Shown here: in pieces, positions 22,271 through 31,011 of the stretch
Position numbering within the stretch: position 1 is the stretch's first letter
How the letters are laid out: each line of letters begins with the position of its first letter
Origin: Salinisphaera sp. UBA6602
GTDB taxonomy: Bacteria; Pseudomonadota; Gammaproteobacteria; Nevskiales; Salinisphaeraceae
DNA length: 43,101 nucleotides
Direction of reading: 5' to 3'
NCBI GenBank assembly: GCA_002433465.1
Contig: DJIE01000006.1
Location: 1 to 43,101, forward strand
Program-made: the position numbers and the translations under genes
Notes under the pieces: model-generated
The model's database searches: none
What the model was told of the DNA's origin: nothing
The model's input: the letters and a program-made list of their open reading frames with translations, nothing else

Positions 22271-24103
22271 CTAGAGCTGGATATCGCCGTCGGCCAACGC
22301 GTCGCGGGTGGCGTCGTCGATCGGCTCGTAGCGATCAGCGCCGCCCTTGAGCATGTAAACGGGCTCGTCACCCTCGGGGCTATAAGCCTGCTTCTTCAGA
22401 TCGACCTTGCGATATTTCATGGTGCCGGTGACTTCCTGCTCCGGACGCAGGCGGATGAACACGGGCACCGCGTAGTCGGGTAGCTGGTCGCGCAGATGGC
22501 TGACCAGCGCGCCCCAGTCGATATCCTCGAGATCGCGTACCGGCGTAATCGCGGCCATGCCGGCACGGCCGTCGCTATGCGGCACCTCCACCCCGTAGAC
22601 CACCGATTCCTCGATCTGGCTGAAGGCGTTAAGCGCATTCTCGACCTGGGTGGTCGCCACGTTTTCGCCCTTCCAGCGGAAGGTATCCCCCAGGCGATCG
22701 ACGAAGGCGATATGCCGCATGCCCTGCCGGCGCACGAGATCGCCGGTGTTGAAATAGCAGTCGTCCTGTTTGAAAACACCGCGGAAGAGTTTCTTCTCGC
22801 TGGCTTCCGGGTCGGTATAGCCTTCGAAGGGCGCGAAATCGGTCACCTTGTTGAGCAACAGACCCGTTTCGCCCTTCTTGACCTCTTTCATGCGGCCGTT
22901 GCTGTCGGTGACCGGCTCCTCGGTTTCCGAGTCGTATTCCACCACGGCGAACGGCAGCGGACAAAAGCCGGCCGTACGATCCATGTTGAAACCGTTGACG
23001 AAGATCAGGTTGCCCTCACTGGCACCGTAGAACTCGCACACCCGTTCGATGCCGAAGCGTGCCTTGAACTCGTCCCAGATATCCGGCCGCAGGCCATTGC
23101 CGATGACCGCCCGAATGGCGTGGTTGCGATCGTTTTCATGCGGCTCGGCCTGCAACAGGTAGCGACATAGCTCGCCGATATAGCAGAACACCGTCGCCTT
23201 GTGATGACGCACGTCCGGCCAGAAATTGCTGACGCTGAACTTGGGGGCGAGCGCGAACGTCGCGCCGGCACACAGCACCGACGACCAGGACACGGTCAGC
23301 GCATTGTTGTGATAAAGCGGCAGCGGGCAGTAAAACCGGTCTTCCGGGGTCAGTCGCAGCCCCGCCATGCCCAGGCCCGCACCGCCGCGCAGCCAGCGTA
23401 CGTGGCTCATGCGCGATGCCTTGGGCATGCCGGTGGTACCCGACGTGAAGATATAGAAGCAGGTGTCCTTGGACGACACCTCGGCGGCATCGTCGAGATT
23501 GCCGGTCGGTTGGTTGGCGGCCTCGGCAACGAAATCGGTCCAGCCCTCGGGCGCCGGCTCGGTGGCTGCCCGGCTGCTGCTGGGCACCAGCCATAGCGGG
23601 CTAAGGTCGGCGATGCCGGACTCGCCGCGTATTTCGTCGAAGGCTTCGAAAAGTTCGTCGCCCACGAGCATGGCCTTCGGCTTGACCGTGCTCAGGCTAT
23701 GCGCGAGCACGTCGCCACGCTGTTTGGTGTTACACATCGCCGCGGCCGCGCCGAGCTTGGCCAGCGCCGCCACGATGAAAAGGGTTTCCGGCCGGTTGTC
23801 CAGCAACACCCCCACCACGTCGCCTTTTTCTATGCCGCCGGCCTTGAGAGTGCGCGCATAGCGGTTCGCGTTGGCGTTGAGCTGGGCATAGGTGTAGCGC
23901 TCGTTCTCGAACGTGATTGCGTCATGCTGGGGGCTGCGTCCGGCATGACCTTCGATCAGCGTCGCGATGGTGATGTTGTCGCGGAACCTGGACTTGAGTA
24001 AAAGGCCCGCGCCCATGAGCAGCCGGTCGACCCCGCTGAGTTTGTCGGCGGTGGGTTTCAACACATCCCAGACACTCAGCGTGTCGCGCTCGGATTCACT
24101 CAT
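22271..24103 (-). CDS. FATP-type long-chain acyl-CoA synthetase
   Basis: A 610-residue adenylate-forming enzyme of the fatty acid transport protein (FATP/very-long-chain acyl-CoA synthetase) branch. It activates fatty acids with ATP and CoA before oxidation or lipid synthesis. Motifs: the P-loop YIFTSGTTGMPKA (217-229), FYCPLPLYHNNALTVSW, CEFYGASEGNLIFVN (A5), and DRLGDTFRWKGENVATTQVE (A7/A8), which is the FATP form rather than the FadD form. A hydrophobic N-terminal stretch (DRLLMGAGLLLKSRF) may touch membrane. It has a GAGGAG Shine-Dalgarno 9 nt before the ATG, and its own promoter region carrying an inverted repeat. It is not in one operon with fadE but complements it. Confidence 0.92.
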   Translation of the reverse strand: MSESERDTLSVWDVLKPTADKLSGVDRLLMGAGLLLKSRFRDNITIATLIEGHAGRSPQHDAITFENERYTYAQLNANANRYARTLKAGGIEKGDVVGVLLDNRPETLFIVAALAKLGAAAAMCNTKQRGDVLAHSLSTVKPKAMLVGDELFEAFDEIRGESGIADLSPLWLVPSSSRAATEPAPEGWTDFVAEAANQPTGNLDDAAEVSSKDTCFYIFTSGTTGMPKASRMSHVRWLRGGAGLGMAGLRLTPEDRFYCPLPLYHNNALTVSWSSVLCAGATFALAPKFSVSNFWPDVRHHKATVFCYIGELCRYLLQAEPHENDRNHAIRAVIGNGLRPDIWDEFKARFGIERVCEFYGASEGNLIFVNGFNMDRTAGFCPLPFAVVEYDSETEEPVTDSNGRMKEVKKGETGLLLNKVTDFAPFEGYTDPEASEKKLFRGVFKQDDCYFNTGDLVRRQGMRHIAFVDRLGDTFRWKGENVATTQVENALNAFSQIEESVVYGVEVPHSDGRAGMAAITPVRDLEDIDWGALVSHLRDQLPDYAVPVFIRLRPEQEVTGTMKYRKVDLKKQAYSPEGDEPVYMLKGGADRYEPIDDATRDALADGDIQL

Positions 24104-24127
24104 CGACCGGTCTCCTCGTGGGGTCAG

Positions 24128-24145
24128 GTTTCTGTATGTAGAAAC
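24128..24145. promoter_or_regulatory. Operator-like inverted repeat upstream of the acyl-CoA synthetase
   Basis: GTTTCT-GTATGT-AGAAAC is a perfect 6-bp inverted repeat, 25 nt upstream of the start codon. On the minus strand it immediately follows an AT-rich TATATC that could be a -10. It differs from the fadE operator, so a different regulator is suggested. The arm GAAAC resembles the half-site reported for PsrA/FadR-type TetR proteins, which is suggestive only. Confidence 0.5.
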
Positions 24146-24206
24146 GATATATTTTCGGCTTTATCAGCTTAACAGCACGACGCGCACTCGGGCAGAGCCC
24201 TACGCG

Positions 24207-24953
24207 CTAGCCACCGCCGGCCGACGGGCGTGCGGACGCCGGATCCAGCGGTCTGCAGTCCTGCCACAGGGCCTTGCCATAGTCGCTCATGTGGACGCTA
24301 AAGCGTTGAAGCCGCGGATAAAGCCGCATGTCGCGACGAACCCGATCCATGGTGTTTCGTAGCTGGGTGTCGGCCATGAGCAGCTCGTACTGATCCGCCA
24401 GGCGGTCGTCTTCGGGGCCGGCTTCGAACACGCCCAGCGCGAGCAGTTCGCTCATGTATTGCGGCACGTAGTCGCGCAGCAGCACGCCGGCATCGCGTCC
24501 GAGCGAGCTGGCGTTGGACAGCACCACCACGCTCACCGGCCCGGCCGGCAGTCGCCCGGCGGCGATATGGCATAGCGGCGCGATTTCGCGATCGGCCAGC
24601 AGCGCCATCATCGCGACCTGATCCGGGACGAGCCGGGCCAGGGTCTGGCGATACATCCATACCCGGGCCGCTTCGGGATCGATACCGCGCGACTGCGCGA
24701 TCAGCCGCGCCATCATGTCGCGCGGGGCCGGGCCCTCTACCGTTGCAGCGCGCGTGCGCGCACTGGTATCCACGCCGTCGTCGGACATTGCGTCCAGGCG
24801 CTGCTTGAGTTCGGCCATGGCCCAGCTTTCGGCATCCTGAAAGCGGCGCACCGCAGAACCGGCAACCGGCCATTCCTCGGCAGCGCGTGCGGCCTGGCGC
24901 AAAAACTGGAACGCTCGCGGCGTTCGCACCGTCAGATTCTTTCTGCCCGCCAT
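24207..24953 (-). CDS. Abi-alpha (DUF4393)-like protein
   Basis: A 248-residue soluble protein with no signal or membrane segment. The N-terminal half is basic and helical; the C-terminal half reads PDQVAMMALLADREIAPLCHIAAGRLP..., then LLRDYVPQYMSELLALGVFEAGPEDDRLADQYELLMADTQLRNTM. That order, a short winged-helix-like region with a 'YL-x-x-L-x-x-LGV-E' turn and a YELL segment, resembles the Abi-alpha (DUF4393) domain as I remember it. The family is named after an abortive-infection protein but most members sit in non-defence contexts. It has a GGAG Shine-Dalgarno and lies 53 nt after the DUF445 gene, probably in the same transcript. Family assignment is tentative. Confidence 0.5.
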   Translation of the reverse strand: MAGRKNLTVRTPRAFQFLRQAARAAEEWPVAGSAVRRFQDAESWAMAELKQRLDAMSDDGVDTSARTRAATVEGPAPRDMMARLIAQSRGIDPEAARVWMYRQTLARLVPDQVAMMALLADREIAPLCHIAAGRLPAGPVSVVVLSNASSLGRDAGVLLRDYVPQYMSELLALGVFEAGPEDDRLADQYELLMADTQLRNTMDRVRRDMRLYPRLQRFSVHMSDYGKALWQDCRPLDPASARPSAGGG

Positions 24954-25006
24954 CGTCTATCTCCAAATCGAGACGGCCGCGCTGTGCACGGTCCGTGTTG
25001 CCGACC

Positions 25007-26275
25007 TCATCCCAGGCCGGTCATGCTGCCAAAACGTTCCATGAAAACGCTCGAGAAGAGCACGATCAACTGGAACCAGCCCACGGCCAGACCCAGGGCT
25101 GCGCCCACCGCAATCAGTATCCACTCGTCTTCCTCGAACGCGGGCCGCAGCATGCCTTCGAACTGGCGCGGCGTGAGGCTTTGCAAACGCGTGACCAGCG
25201 TTTCCCGTATCGCCATGGCGTCTTCGGCATAGCCGGTCATATGCGATAGCGTCTGCGGCATGCGAGCCACCACCTCGGCCACGGCGTCGGCCTTGATCTG
25301 CTCGTATTCGTCGCTGCCCCAGGTCCAGTTCACGAACGGGCGGGCCATGCTCGCACTGGAGTCGATCGCACGCTGCACCTCGGTCTGGACCAGCGCGAAC
25401 AGTTTATCGGCATAGGGGCCGGTCAGAATCTCTTCAAGAATATTGGCCGGGGTGAGAATCTGCGTGGCCACGAGGTTGCCGTAGTCCGCGGCGACCTCCT
25501 GTTGTCGCTTGAAGAACAAGCCCTGAATCGTGAAGCCAAAAATACGAAAGCCGCGCTTGGGATTGAAGATCATCTTCAAGGCCAGCCAGTTGGTGGCCCA
25601 GCCCACGAACAGTCCGAACAACGGCAGCAGCCACCAGGCCTGGAAGAACACCCAGATCAGCATCTGGATCAGGCCGAAGGCAAACCCGAAGTAGGCGCCG
25701 GAACGGCCGATGAATACGAATTCGTTGCGACCGGTTTCCAGAAAGATCCGGTTGAGCAGATTCTTTTCGCGCACCAGCACGCGGGTGATCATGCCCTTGA
25801 GATCGAACATGTAGCGCACGTTGCTGCGCACTTCGTTCATCAGCTCGCGGATGATCGTGGGCGCCTGGGCCCGTACGCGCCGCTTGATCTGGCTGCGCAC
25901 CACCAGCGGCAGCGCCTCCCACAGGGTGGGATGGTGCCGATACATCACCGTATCGGTGATTTCATCGGTCAGCTCGATCATCGGGGCTTCGAGTTCGTCG
26001 GCGACGCGCGCCGGATCCAGCCGGCTGAATATCTCGTCTTCGGTAATCAACGACTCGGTGATGGTATCCACCGAAATACCGGTCATCTTCGAGGCTTTGC
26101 GGGGCACGATGCCCTGCCAGCCGAGCCACGGTTTATACGCACCGATGAACTCGACGGGATAGAACATCATCTTGATCGCCACGACGTTGGTCACGTAGCC
26201 GACCACGGCGCTTATCACCGGCATGGAAATATATTTCCAGGTCTCGACACTCAGATAGAGAAAACTGCCGTCCAT
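25007..26275 (-). CDS. DUF445 family inner-membrane protein
   Basis: A 422-residue DUF445 protein. The N-terminal helix (YISMPVISAVVGYVTNVVAIKMMFYP) carries the signature GYxTNxxAIKMMF..P. A second copy lies mid-protein (LLPLFGLFVGWATNWLALKMIFNP), a hallmark of the family. Long amphipathic helices lie between, and a C-terminal membrane helix (ILIAVGAALGLAVGWFQLIVLF) ends it. DUF445 members such as Bacillus YheB are thought to sit at the membrane with large helical domains; function is unknown. I use ATG 26275; an ATG at 26311 is also open and a GAGGAG lies only 1 nt before it. The start is thus uncertain. It precedes the Abi-alpha-like gene. Confidence 0.85.
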   Translation of the reverse strand: MDGSFLYLSVETWKYISMPVISAVVGYVTNVVAIKMMFYPVEFIGAYKPWLGWQGIVPRKASKMTGISVDTITESLITEDEIFSRLDPARVADELEAPMIELTDEITDTVMYRHHPTLWEALPLVVRSQIKRRVRAQAPTIIRELMNEVRSNVRYMFDLKGMITRVLVREKNLLNRIFLETGRNEFVFIGRSGAYFGFAFGLIQMLIWVFFQAWWLLPLFGLFVGWATNWLALKMIFNPKRGFRIFGFTIQGLFFKRQQEVAADYGNLVATQILTPANILEEILTGPYADKLFALVQTEVQRAIDSSASMARPFVNWTWGSDEYEQIKADAVAEVVARMPQTLSHMTGYAEDAMAIRETLVTRLQSLTPRQFEGMLRPAFEEDEWILIAVGAALGLAVGWFQLIVLFSSVFMERFGSMTGLG

Positions 26276-26452
26276 GCATCGGTGTGGCGCCCATCGCAGG
26301 ACCGGCGCCATGCTCCTCGAACTTGTCGTCGTTATTTATGATGCGCTCAACCCGAGCGGCGTATCGTCGCCGTTGTCATCGGGCGATGTCGATCATAGCA
26401 GCCGCACACCTTCGCACCGCCTGCCTCGACACACAAATCGCAAAACGACGGG

Positions 26453-27889
26453 TCAGCCGGCGATGCCGGCCTCGGGCGCACCCCGCAGGCGCGCGTTGAT
26501 ACGCGCGAGTTCGTCAAAATTCAGTACCCCCGCCGCCGCGCGCAGGCGCAGGCGTGCCAGCGCATGGTCGTACCAGGCCTGCTTGCGATCGGCGCGTCGC
26601 TGCACGAGCGCGATCTGCGCATCGATCACGTCGAGCACCGTTCGATTGCCGAGCCGATAACCCGCCTGAGCCGCCTCGAGCGCGGTCTGGCCCGAGGCAA
26701 TGGCCCGATCGAGCGCGTTCAGGCGGCGCTTCGTGGCCTGAACGTTGCGGTAGGCGTTGTTGATATCGATAAGCAGCTGGCGCCGTGCCGAGATTACGTC
26801 CAGGCGCGCCTGTTCGGCGTTGTATTCGGCTTCGGAAACCGCTGCCCGCGTGGAGCCGCCAGCGAATAGCGGCATTTCCAGCTCGACGCCGACCGAACGG
26901 GTTTCGTCTACCAGATTGGCCTGACCGCCGGCGCCGAGCGGGAACAACTGCTCCTGGCGCCCAACGCGCCCGACCAGATTGACGGTCGGCAAATGGCCGC
27001 CGCGTTCGGCGCCGATCTGTTCGCGGGCCGCACGCCAAGCGGCTTCCGAGGCCGCCACCTGGGGCGAACGTTCCAGCGCCACGGCAAGCCACGCCTCGCG
27101 ATCGCGCGCGCTGTCGTCGCGGCCCGGCGCGGGCATGGCTTCGTCGACCTCGATACCGGACAACGCCTGCGGCGCGCGACCGGTCAACGAGATCAGCGCG
27201 TCGCGCGCGCTGGCCAGCTGGTTCTCTGCATCGATGGAATCGACCAGGGCACTGTCGAGGCTGGACTGTGCCTCCTGCTGGTCGGTGATCGGGTCCAGGC
27301 CGGCATCATAGGCGGCCTGGGCCCGGTCGAGCTGGTTTTGAATCGAGCGCTGCTGCTCGCGCGCGGAATTCAACGCGTCGCGCGCGGCCAGCACGTCGAA
27401 ATACGCCTCGGCCACCCGCACGATCAGCGTCTGCTCCGCGTTGGACAACGCCAGCACCGCCTGATCGCGGCGCGCATTCGCCGCATCCTTGTTCTGCCAG
27501 GCCGTCCAGTTGAACAGCGGCTGGGTCAGATTGAGCGAATAGCCTTTCTGATCGGAGGTCGTCGGCCCGTCGTTGCCGCCAAAGAAGCCGCCCCCGCCGG
27601 CAAAGCCGGTATCGCCGCCTTCGGGCGACTCGAAGGTCTGCTCCTGTTCGACGCGCGTGTAGCTGGCGCTAGCCGACAGCGACGGCAGCAGCTGACCACG
27701 GGCCTGACGATAGCGTGCATCGGCCGCGCCGGACTCGGCGCGCGCGGTGAGCAGTTCGGTATCGTTGCGCAGAGCCTGATCGTAGGTATCGAGCAGGTTC
27801 TGCGCGGCGTGGGCCGACAGCCCCCCGGCCATGGCCAGCAGCGCGATACCCATCGCCGGCGCGCGATAGCGGCGATTGCCTGCTCTCAT
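26453..27889 (-). CDS. TolC-family outer-membrane efflux protein
   Basis: A 478-residue outer-membrane channel of the TolC/OprM class. It has a signal peptide (core MGIALLAMAGGLSAHA, cleavage after AHA-A) and the duplicated helical hairpins with TolC-type text: AEAYFDVLAARDALNSAREQQRS, AYDAGLDPITDQQEAQSSLDSA, and later YRNVQATKRRLNALDRAIASGQTALEAAQAGYRLGNRTVLDVIDAQ. A Gly-rich loop at residues 91-108 (GGDTGFAGGGGFFGGNDG) is unusual and should be surface exposed. The start overlaps the RND stop by 4 nt, with GGAGAGG just upstream. A long in-frame extension of the ORF over the RND gene is spurious. Confidence 0.93.
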   Translation of the reverse strand: MRAGNRRYRAPAMGIALLAMAGGLSAHAAQNLLDTYDQALRNDTELLTARAESGAADARYRQARGQLLPSLSASASYTRVEQEQTFESPEGGDTGFAGGGGFFGGNDGPTTSDQKGYSLNLTQPLFNWTAWQNKDAANARRDQAVLALSNAEQTLIVRVAEAYFDVLAARDALNSAREQQRSIQNQLDRAQAAYDAGLDPITDQQEAQSSLDSALVDSIDAENQLASARDALISLTGRAPQALSGIEVDEAMPAPGRDDSARDREAWLAVALERSPQVAASEAAWRAAREQIGAERGGHLPTVNLVGRVGRQEQLFPLGAGGQANLVDETRSVGVELEMPLFAGGSTRAAVSEAEYNAEQARLDVISARRQLLIDINNAYRNVQATKRRLNALDRAIASGQTALEAAQAGYRLGNRTVLDVIDAQIALVQRRADRKQAWYDHALARLRLRAAAGVLNFDELARINARLRGAPEAGIAG

Positions 27890-30800
27890 GCAGCCTCTCC
27901 ACGACGTTTCGAAAAGCGCGCACCCACGCGGGCGCCCAGCACCAGCATGCAGGGGGTGAGCACGAGCGTAAGCAGCGTCGAAAACATCAGCCCGCCTACG
28001 ATGGCCGTGGCCAGCTGGGTCCACCACTGGGTCGACGGCGCGCCGAAGGTGATCGACCGGCCGACGATGTCGATATTCATCTGCAATACCATGGGCAGCA
28101 GGCCAAGAATCGTGGTCACCGTAGTCAACACCACCGGCCGGAGACGCTCGGCGCCGGTCTGGATCACCGCATCCCAGGCATTCAGGCCCGCGCTGCGGTT
28201 CACGTTGTAGGTGTCGATCAGCACGATGTTGTTGTTGACCACGATACCCGCCAGCGCGATGACGCCGATACCGCTCATCACCACCCCGAACGGCTGGCCG
28301 GCGATCAACAGGCCCAACAGCACGCCGACCGTGGAAAACATCACCGCCGACAAGATCAGAAACGACTGGTAAAAACTGTTGAACTGGGTCAGCAGAATCA
28401 CGCCGATGAGTGCGACCGCCACGCCGAACGCCTTGGACAGAAAAGCCTCTGCGTCGCGCAGGTCCTCGTCCTCGCCCTTGAAGGCGATATCGACACGGGG
28501 ATTGAGTTCGGCTGCCTCGACGTGATCGCCGATCCAGGCGCGCAACGCGTTGAGCTGGTCGGCGACGAGCGCGCCCGGCGCCACGCCGGATTCGATCGTG
28601 ACCGTGCGCTGGCCACCGGTACGCTCGATATTCTCTACCTTGGGCGCGGCCACGCGGGTGACGAAATTGGACACCGGCACCTGCCCGCTCTCGGTTTGCA
28701 AACGCAGGTTGTCCAGCGAATCCAGATTGCGCGAATCCTCCGGGAAGCGCACGCGGATATCGATTTCGTCGCTGGCGTCGTCGGGCCGGTATTCGCCGAC
28801 CTTGACGCCCTGGGTGACCAGCTGGATCGCCTGGCCGATGGTGGCCACGTTGGCGCCGTAGCGGCTGGCCTCGGCCCGGTCGACATCCATGCGCCATTCC
28901 AGCCCCTGGCTCGAACGCGTGTCCTGAATATCGGTAAAACCGCCTACCTCGGCCATGCCGCGGCGTACGAAATCGGCGGCCTTGTCGAGGGCGGGCATGT
29001 CCGGCCCGGAAATCTGCAGCTCTACCGGCTTGGCCTGGGTCGGGCCCTGGGCCTGTTCCTGAACCTCGGTACGAATCCCGGGAATGCCGGCAATACGCGC
29101 GCGCACATCGGCCATGATGTCGCCGGCCGGCCTGCGCACCCCCCAGGGCTCGAACTCGAGCTGAATCTGGCCGATCACGTCGTCGGCCGTACCCTGGCGA
29201 AACGATTCCTGGCCGGCGCCGGTACGCGTATAAACCGACGCAAACCCGGGCATGGCCAGGACCCGATCCTCGACCTGGCGCACGAGCCGATCGGCCTCGG
29301 CGATCGATTGCTGGCCGCGGGCGTGAATCTGAATCACGGCATTGTCGGGTGAGATATCGGGAAAGAACTCCACGCCCTTGCCGAGCTGGCCATAGGCCAG
29401 GATCGCGGCAAAGAACAGTACCACCGCGCCGATGGCGGTCTTGCCCGCGTGGCGGGCAAAAAACGACAGCGTGGCGACATAGGCCCCGGTCGCGCCCCTC
29501 AGTTTCTGGCCCGGCTGCCATACCGCCTCGGCGCCGCCCGGCGCGGAACCGCCGATCACCGCGCCCAGGGTGGGCACGAAGATCAACGCCATCAAAAGCG
29601 AGGCGCTCAAGACCGCGATCAGGGTGATCGGCATATAGCGCATGAACTCGCCGACCACCCCCGGCCATAACAGCAGCGGCGCGAACGCGGCCAGGGTGGT
29701 CGCGGTGGAGGAAATGATTGGCCAGGCCATGCGCTGGGCCGCGTGCATATAGGCCGACATGCGGCTCTCGCCTTCGGCCAGGAAGCGGTCGGCGAGCTCG
29801 ACCACCACGATCGCCCCGTCCACCAGCAGGCCGAGCGCGAGAATGAGCGCGAACAGCACCACGATGTTCACCGAAAGCCCCATCGCCGCCAGGGTGAGAA
29901 TACCCAGCAGAAACGAGCCGGGGATCGATACGCCCACGAGGGTGCCGGCACGCAGGCCGAGAATGCCCACGATCACGATCATCACCAGCAGAATGCCGCT
30001 GATCACGTTGTTCTGCAGATCGCCCAGCAGACGCGTGACGTCTTTGGATTCGTCCTGTGAAAAGTTCACCTGGATCGCATCCGGCCAACCCTGCTGCATG
30101 CGCTCGATCGCCGCACGTACCGCCTGATTGGTATCGATGATGTTCGCACCGATGCGCTTGGTGATTTCGAGCGCCAGCGTGGGCTGGCCGTTGAGCCGGG
30201 CAAAGCTCTCGCGGTCGGCGAAGGCGCGGCGTACGCTGGCCACGTCGCCCACGGTCACCACCTGGTCGTCCGCGCGTTTGACCGCGGTATTGCGCAGCGC
30301 ATCGAGGTTGTCGATCACCCCCGGCACCTTGATCGAAAAGCGTCCGCTGCCGGATTCGAGCGCGCCGGCCGGCACCAGCTGGTTGTTCTGCTGGACCGAA
30401 TCGAAAACCTCCTGCAACGACAGCCCGTAGGTTTCGAGCTTGAGGGGATCGATATTGATCTCGATCTGCTCTTCGCGGTCGCCGGCGATATCGGCCTCGA
30501 GCACGCCGGGGATGGACTCGACCTCGTCCTGTACGTCCTCGGCGAGCGAAACCAGCACCCGTTCGGACACATCGCCGTACAGATTGACCACCAGCACCGG
30601 GAACAGGGCCACGTTGACCTCGTTGACGGTGGGTTCCTCGGTGTCGCCGGGTAGATCGGCCTTGGCGATGTCCACCTGGTTGCGCACATCGTCGAGCGCG
30701 TCGTCGGGGTCGAAGCCGGCCTCGAATTCGAGGATAACGCTGGCATGCCCTTCCGAGGCGGTGGCGCTCATTTCCTTTAAGCCTTCGATGGAACGCAGCT

Positions 30801-31011
30801 CCTGTTCCATGGGCTTGACCAGCAGACGCTCGGCGTCCTCCGGCGAAATGCCTTCATGCGCCATCGACACATAGATGGTCGGAATGGTGATATCCGGCGA
30901 GGATTCCTTGGGAATATCGCGATAGGCGATGCCGCCTGCGATCAGGATCACGAGCAGGCCGAGCACCACCGTGCGCGGCCGTGAGAACGCCGCCGCAATC
31001 AGCGCATTCAT
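27886..31011 (-). CDS. RND efflux pump inner-membrane subunit
   Basis: A 1041-residue proton-driven pump of the AcrB/HAE-like RND superfamily. The layout is complete: N-terminal helix (RPRTVVLGLLVILIAGGIAY), porter domain with YVSMAHEGISPEDAERLLVKPMEQELRSIEGL, and a second half repeating it. The proton-relay helix reads LGLLVDGAIVVVE with a single Asp398; the neighbouring residue is Gly399 where AcrB has a second Asp. The single-Asp VDG form is found in HME-type and several HAE relatives. Substrates cannot be read from the sequence. It overlaps both the MFP gene before it and the TolC-type gene after it by 4 nt. Confidence 0.93.
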   Translation of the reverse strand: MNALIAAAFSRPRTVVLGLLVILIAGGIAYRDIPKESSPDITIPTIYVSMAHEGISPEDAERLLVKPMEQELRSIEGLKEMSATASEGHASVILEFEAGFDPDDALDDVRNQVDIAKADLPGDTEEPTVNEVNVALFPVLVVNLYGDVSERVLVSLAEDVQDEVESIPGVLEADIAGDREEQIEINIDPLKLETYGLSLQEVFDSVQQNNQLVPAGALESGSGRFSIKVPGVIDNLDALRNTAVKRADDQVVTVGDVASVRRAFADRESFARLNGQPTLALEITKRIGANIIDTNQAVRAAIERMQQGWPDAIQVNFSQDESKDVTRLLGDLQNNVISGILLVMIVIVGILGLRAGTLVGVSIPGSFLLGILTLAAMGLSVNIVVLFALILALGLLVDGAIVVVELADRFLAEGESRMSAYMHAAQRMAWPIISSTATTLAAFAPLLLWPGVVGEFMRYMPITLIAVLSASLLMALIFVPTLGAVIGGSAPGGAEAVWQPGQKLRGATGAYVATLSFFARHAGKTAIGAVVLFFAAILAYGQLGKGVEFFPDISPDNAVIQIHARGQQSIAEADRLVRQVEDRVLAMPGFASVYTRTGAGQESFRQGTADDVIGQIQLEFEPWGVRRPAGDIMADVRARIAGIPGIRTEVQEQAQGPTQAKPVELQISGPDMPALDKAADFVRRGMAEVGGFTDIQDTRSSQGLEWRMDVDRAEASRYGANVATIGQAIQLVTQGVKVGEYRPDDASDEIDIRVRFPEDSRNLDSLDNLRLQTESGQVPVSNFVTRVAAPKVENIERTGGQRTVTIESGVAPGALVADQLNALRAWIGDHVEAAELNPRVDIAFKGEDEDLRDAEAFLSKAFGVAVALIGVILLTQFNSFYQSFLILSAVMFSTVGVLLGLLIAGQPFGVVMSGIGVIALAGIVVNNNIVLIDTYNVNRSAGLNAWDAVIQTGAERLRPVVLTTVTTILGLLPMVLQMNIDIVGRSITFGAPSTQWWTQLATAIVGGLMFSTLLTLVLTPCMLVLGARVGARFSKRRGEAA

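Noticed and set aside
26453..30088. 1211-residue minus-strand ORF across the TolC and RND genes
   Set aside because: Only its last 478 codons are a real gene (TolC-like). The rest is an out-of-frame reading of the RND gene with the usual Arg/Gly-rich noise.
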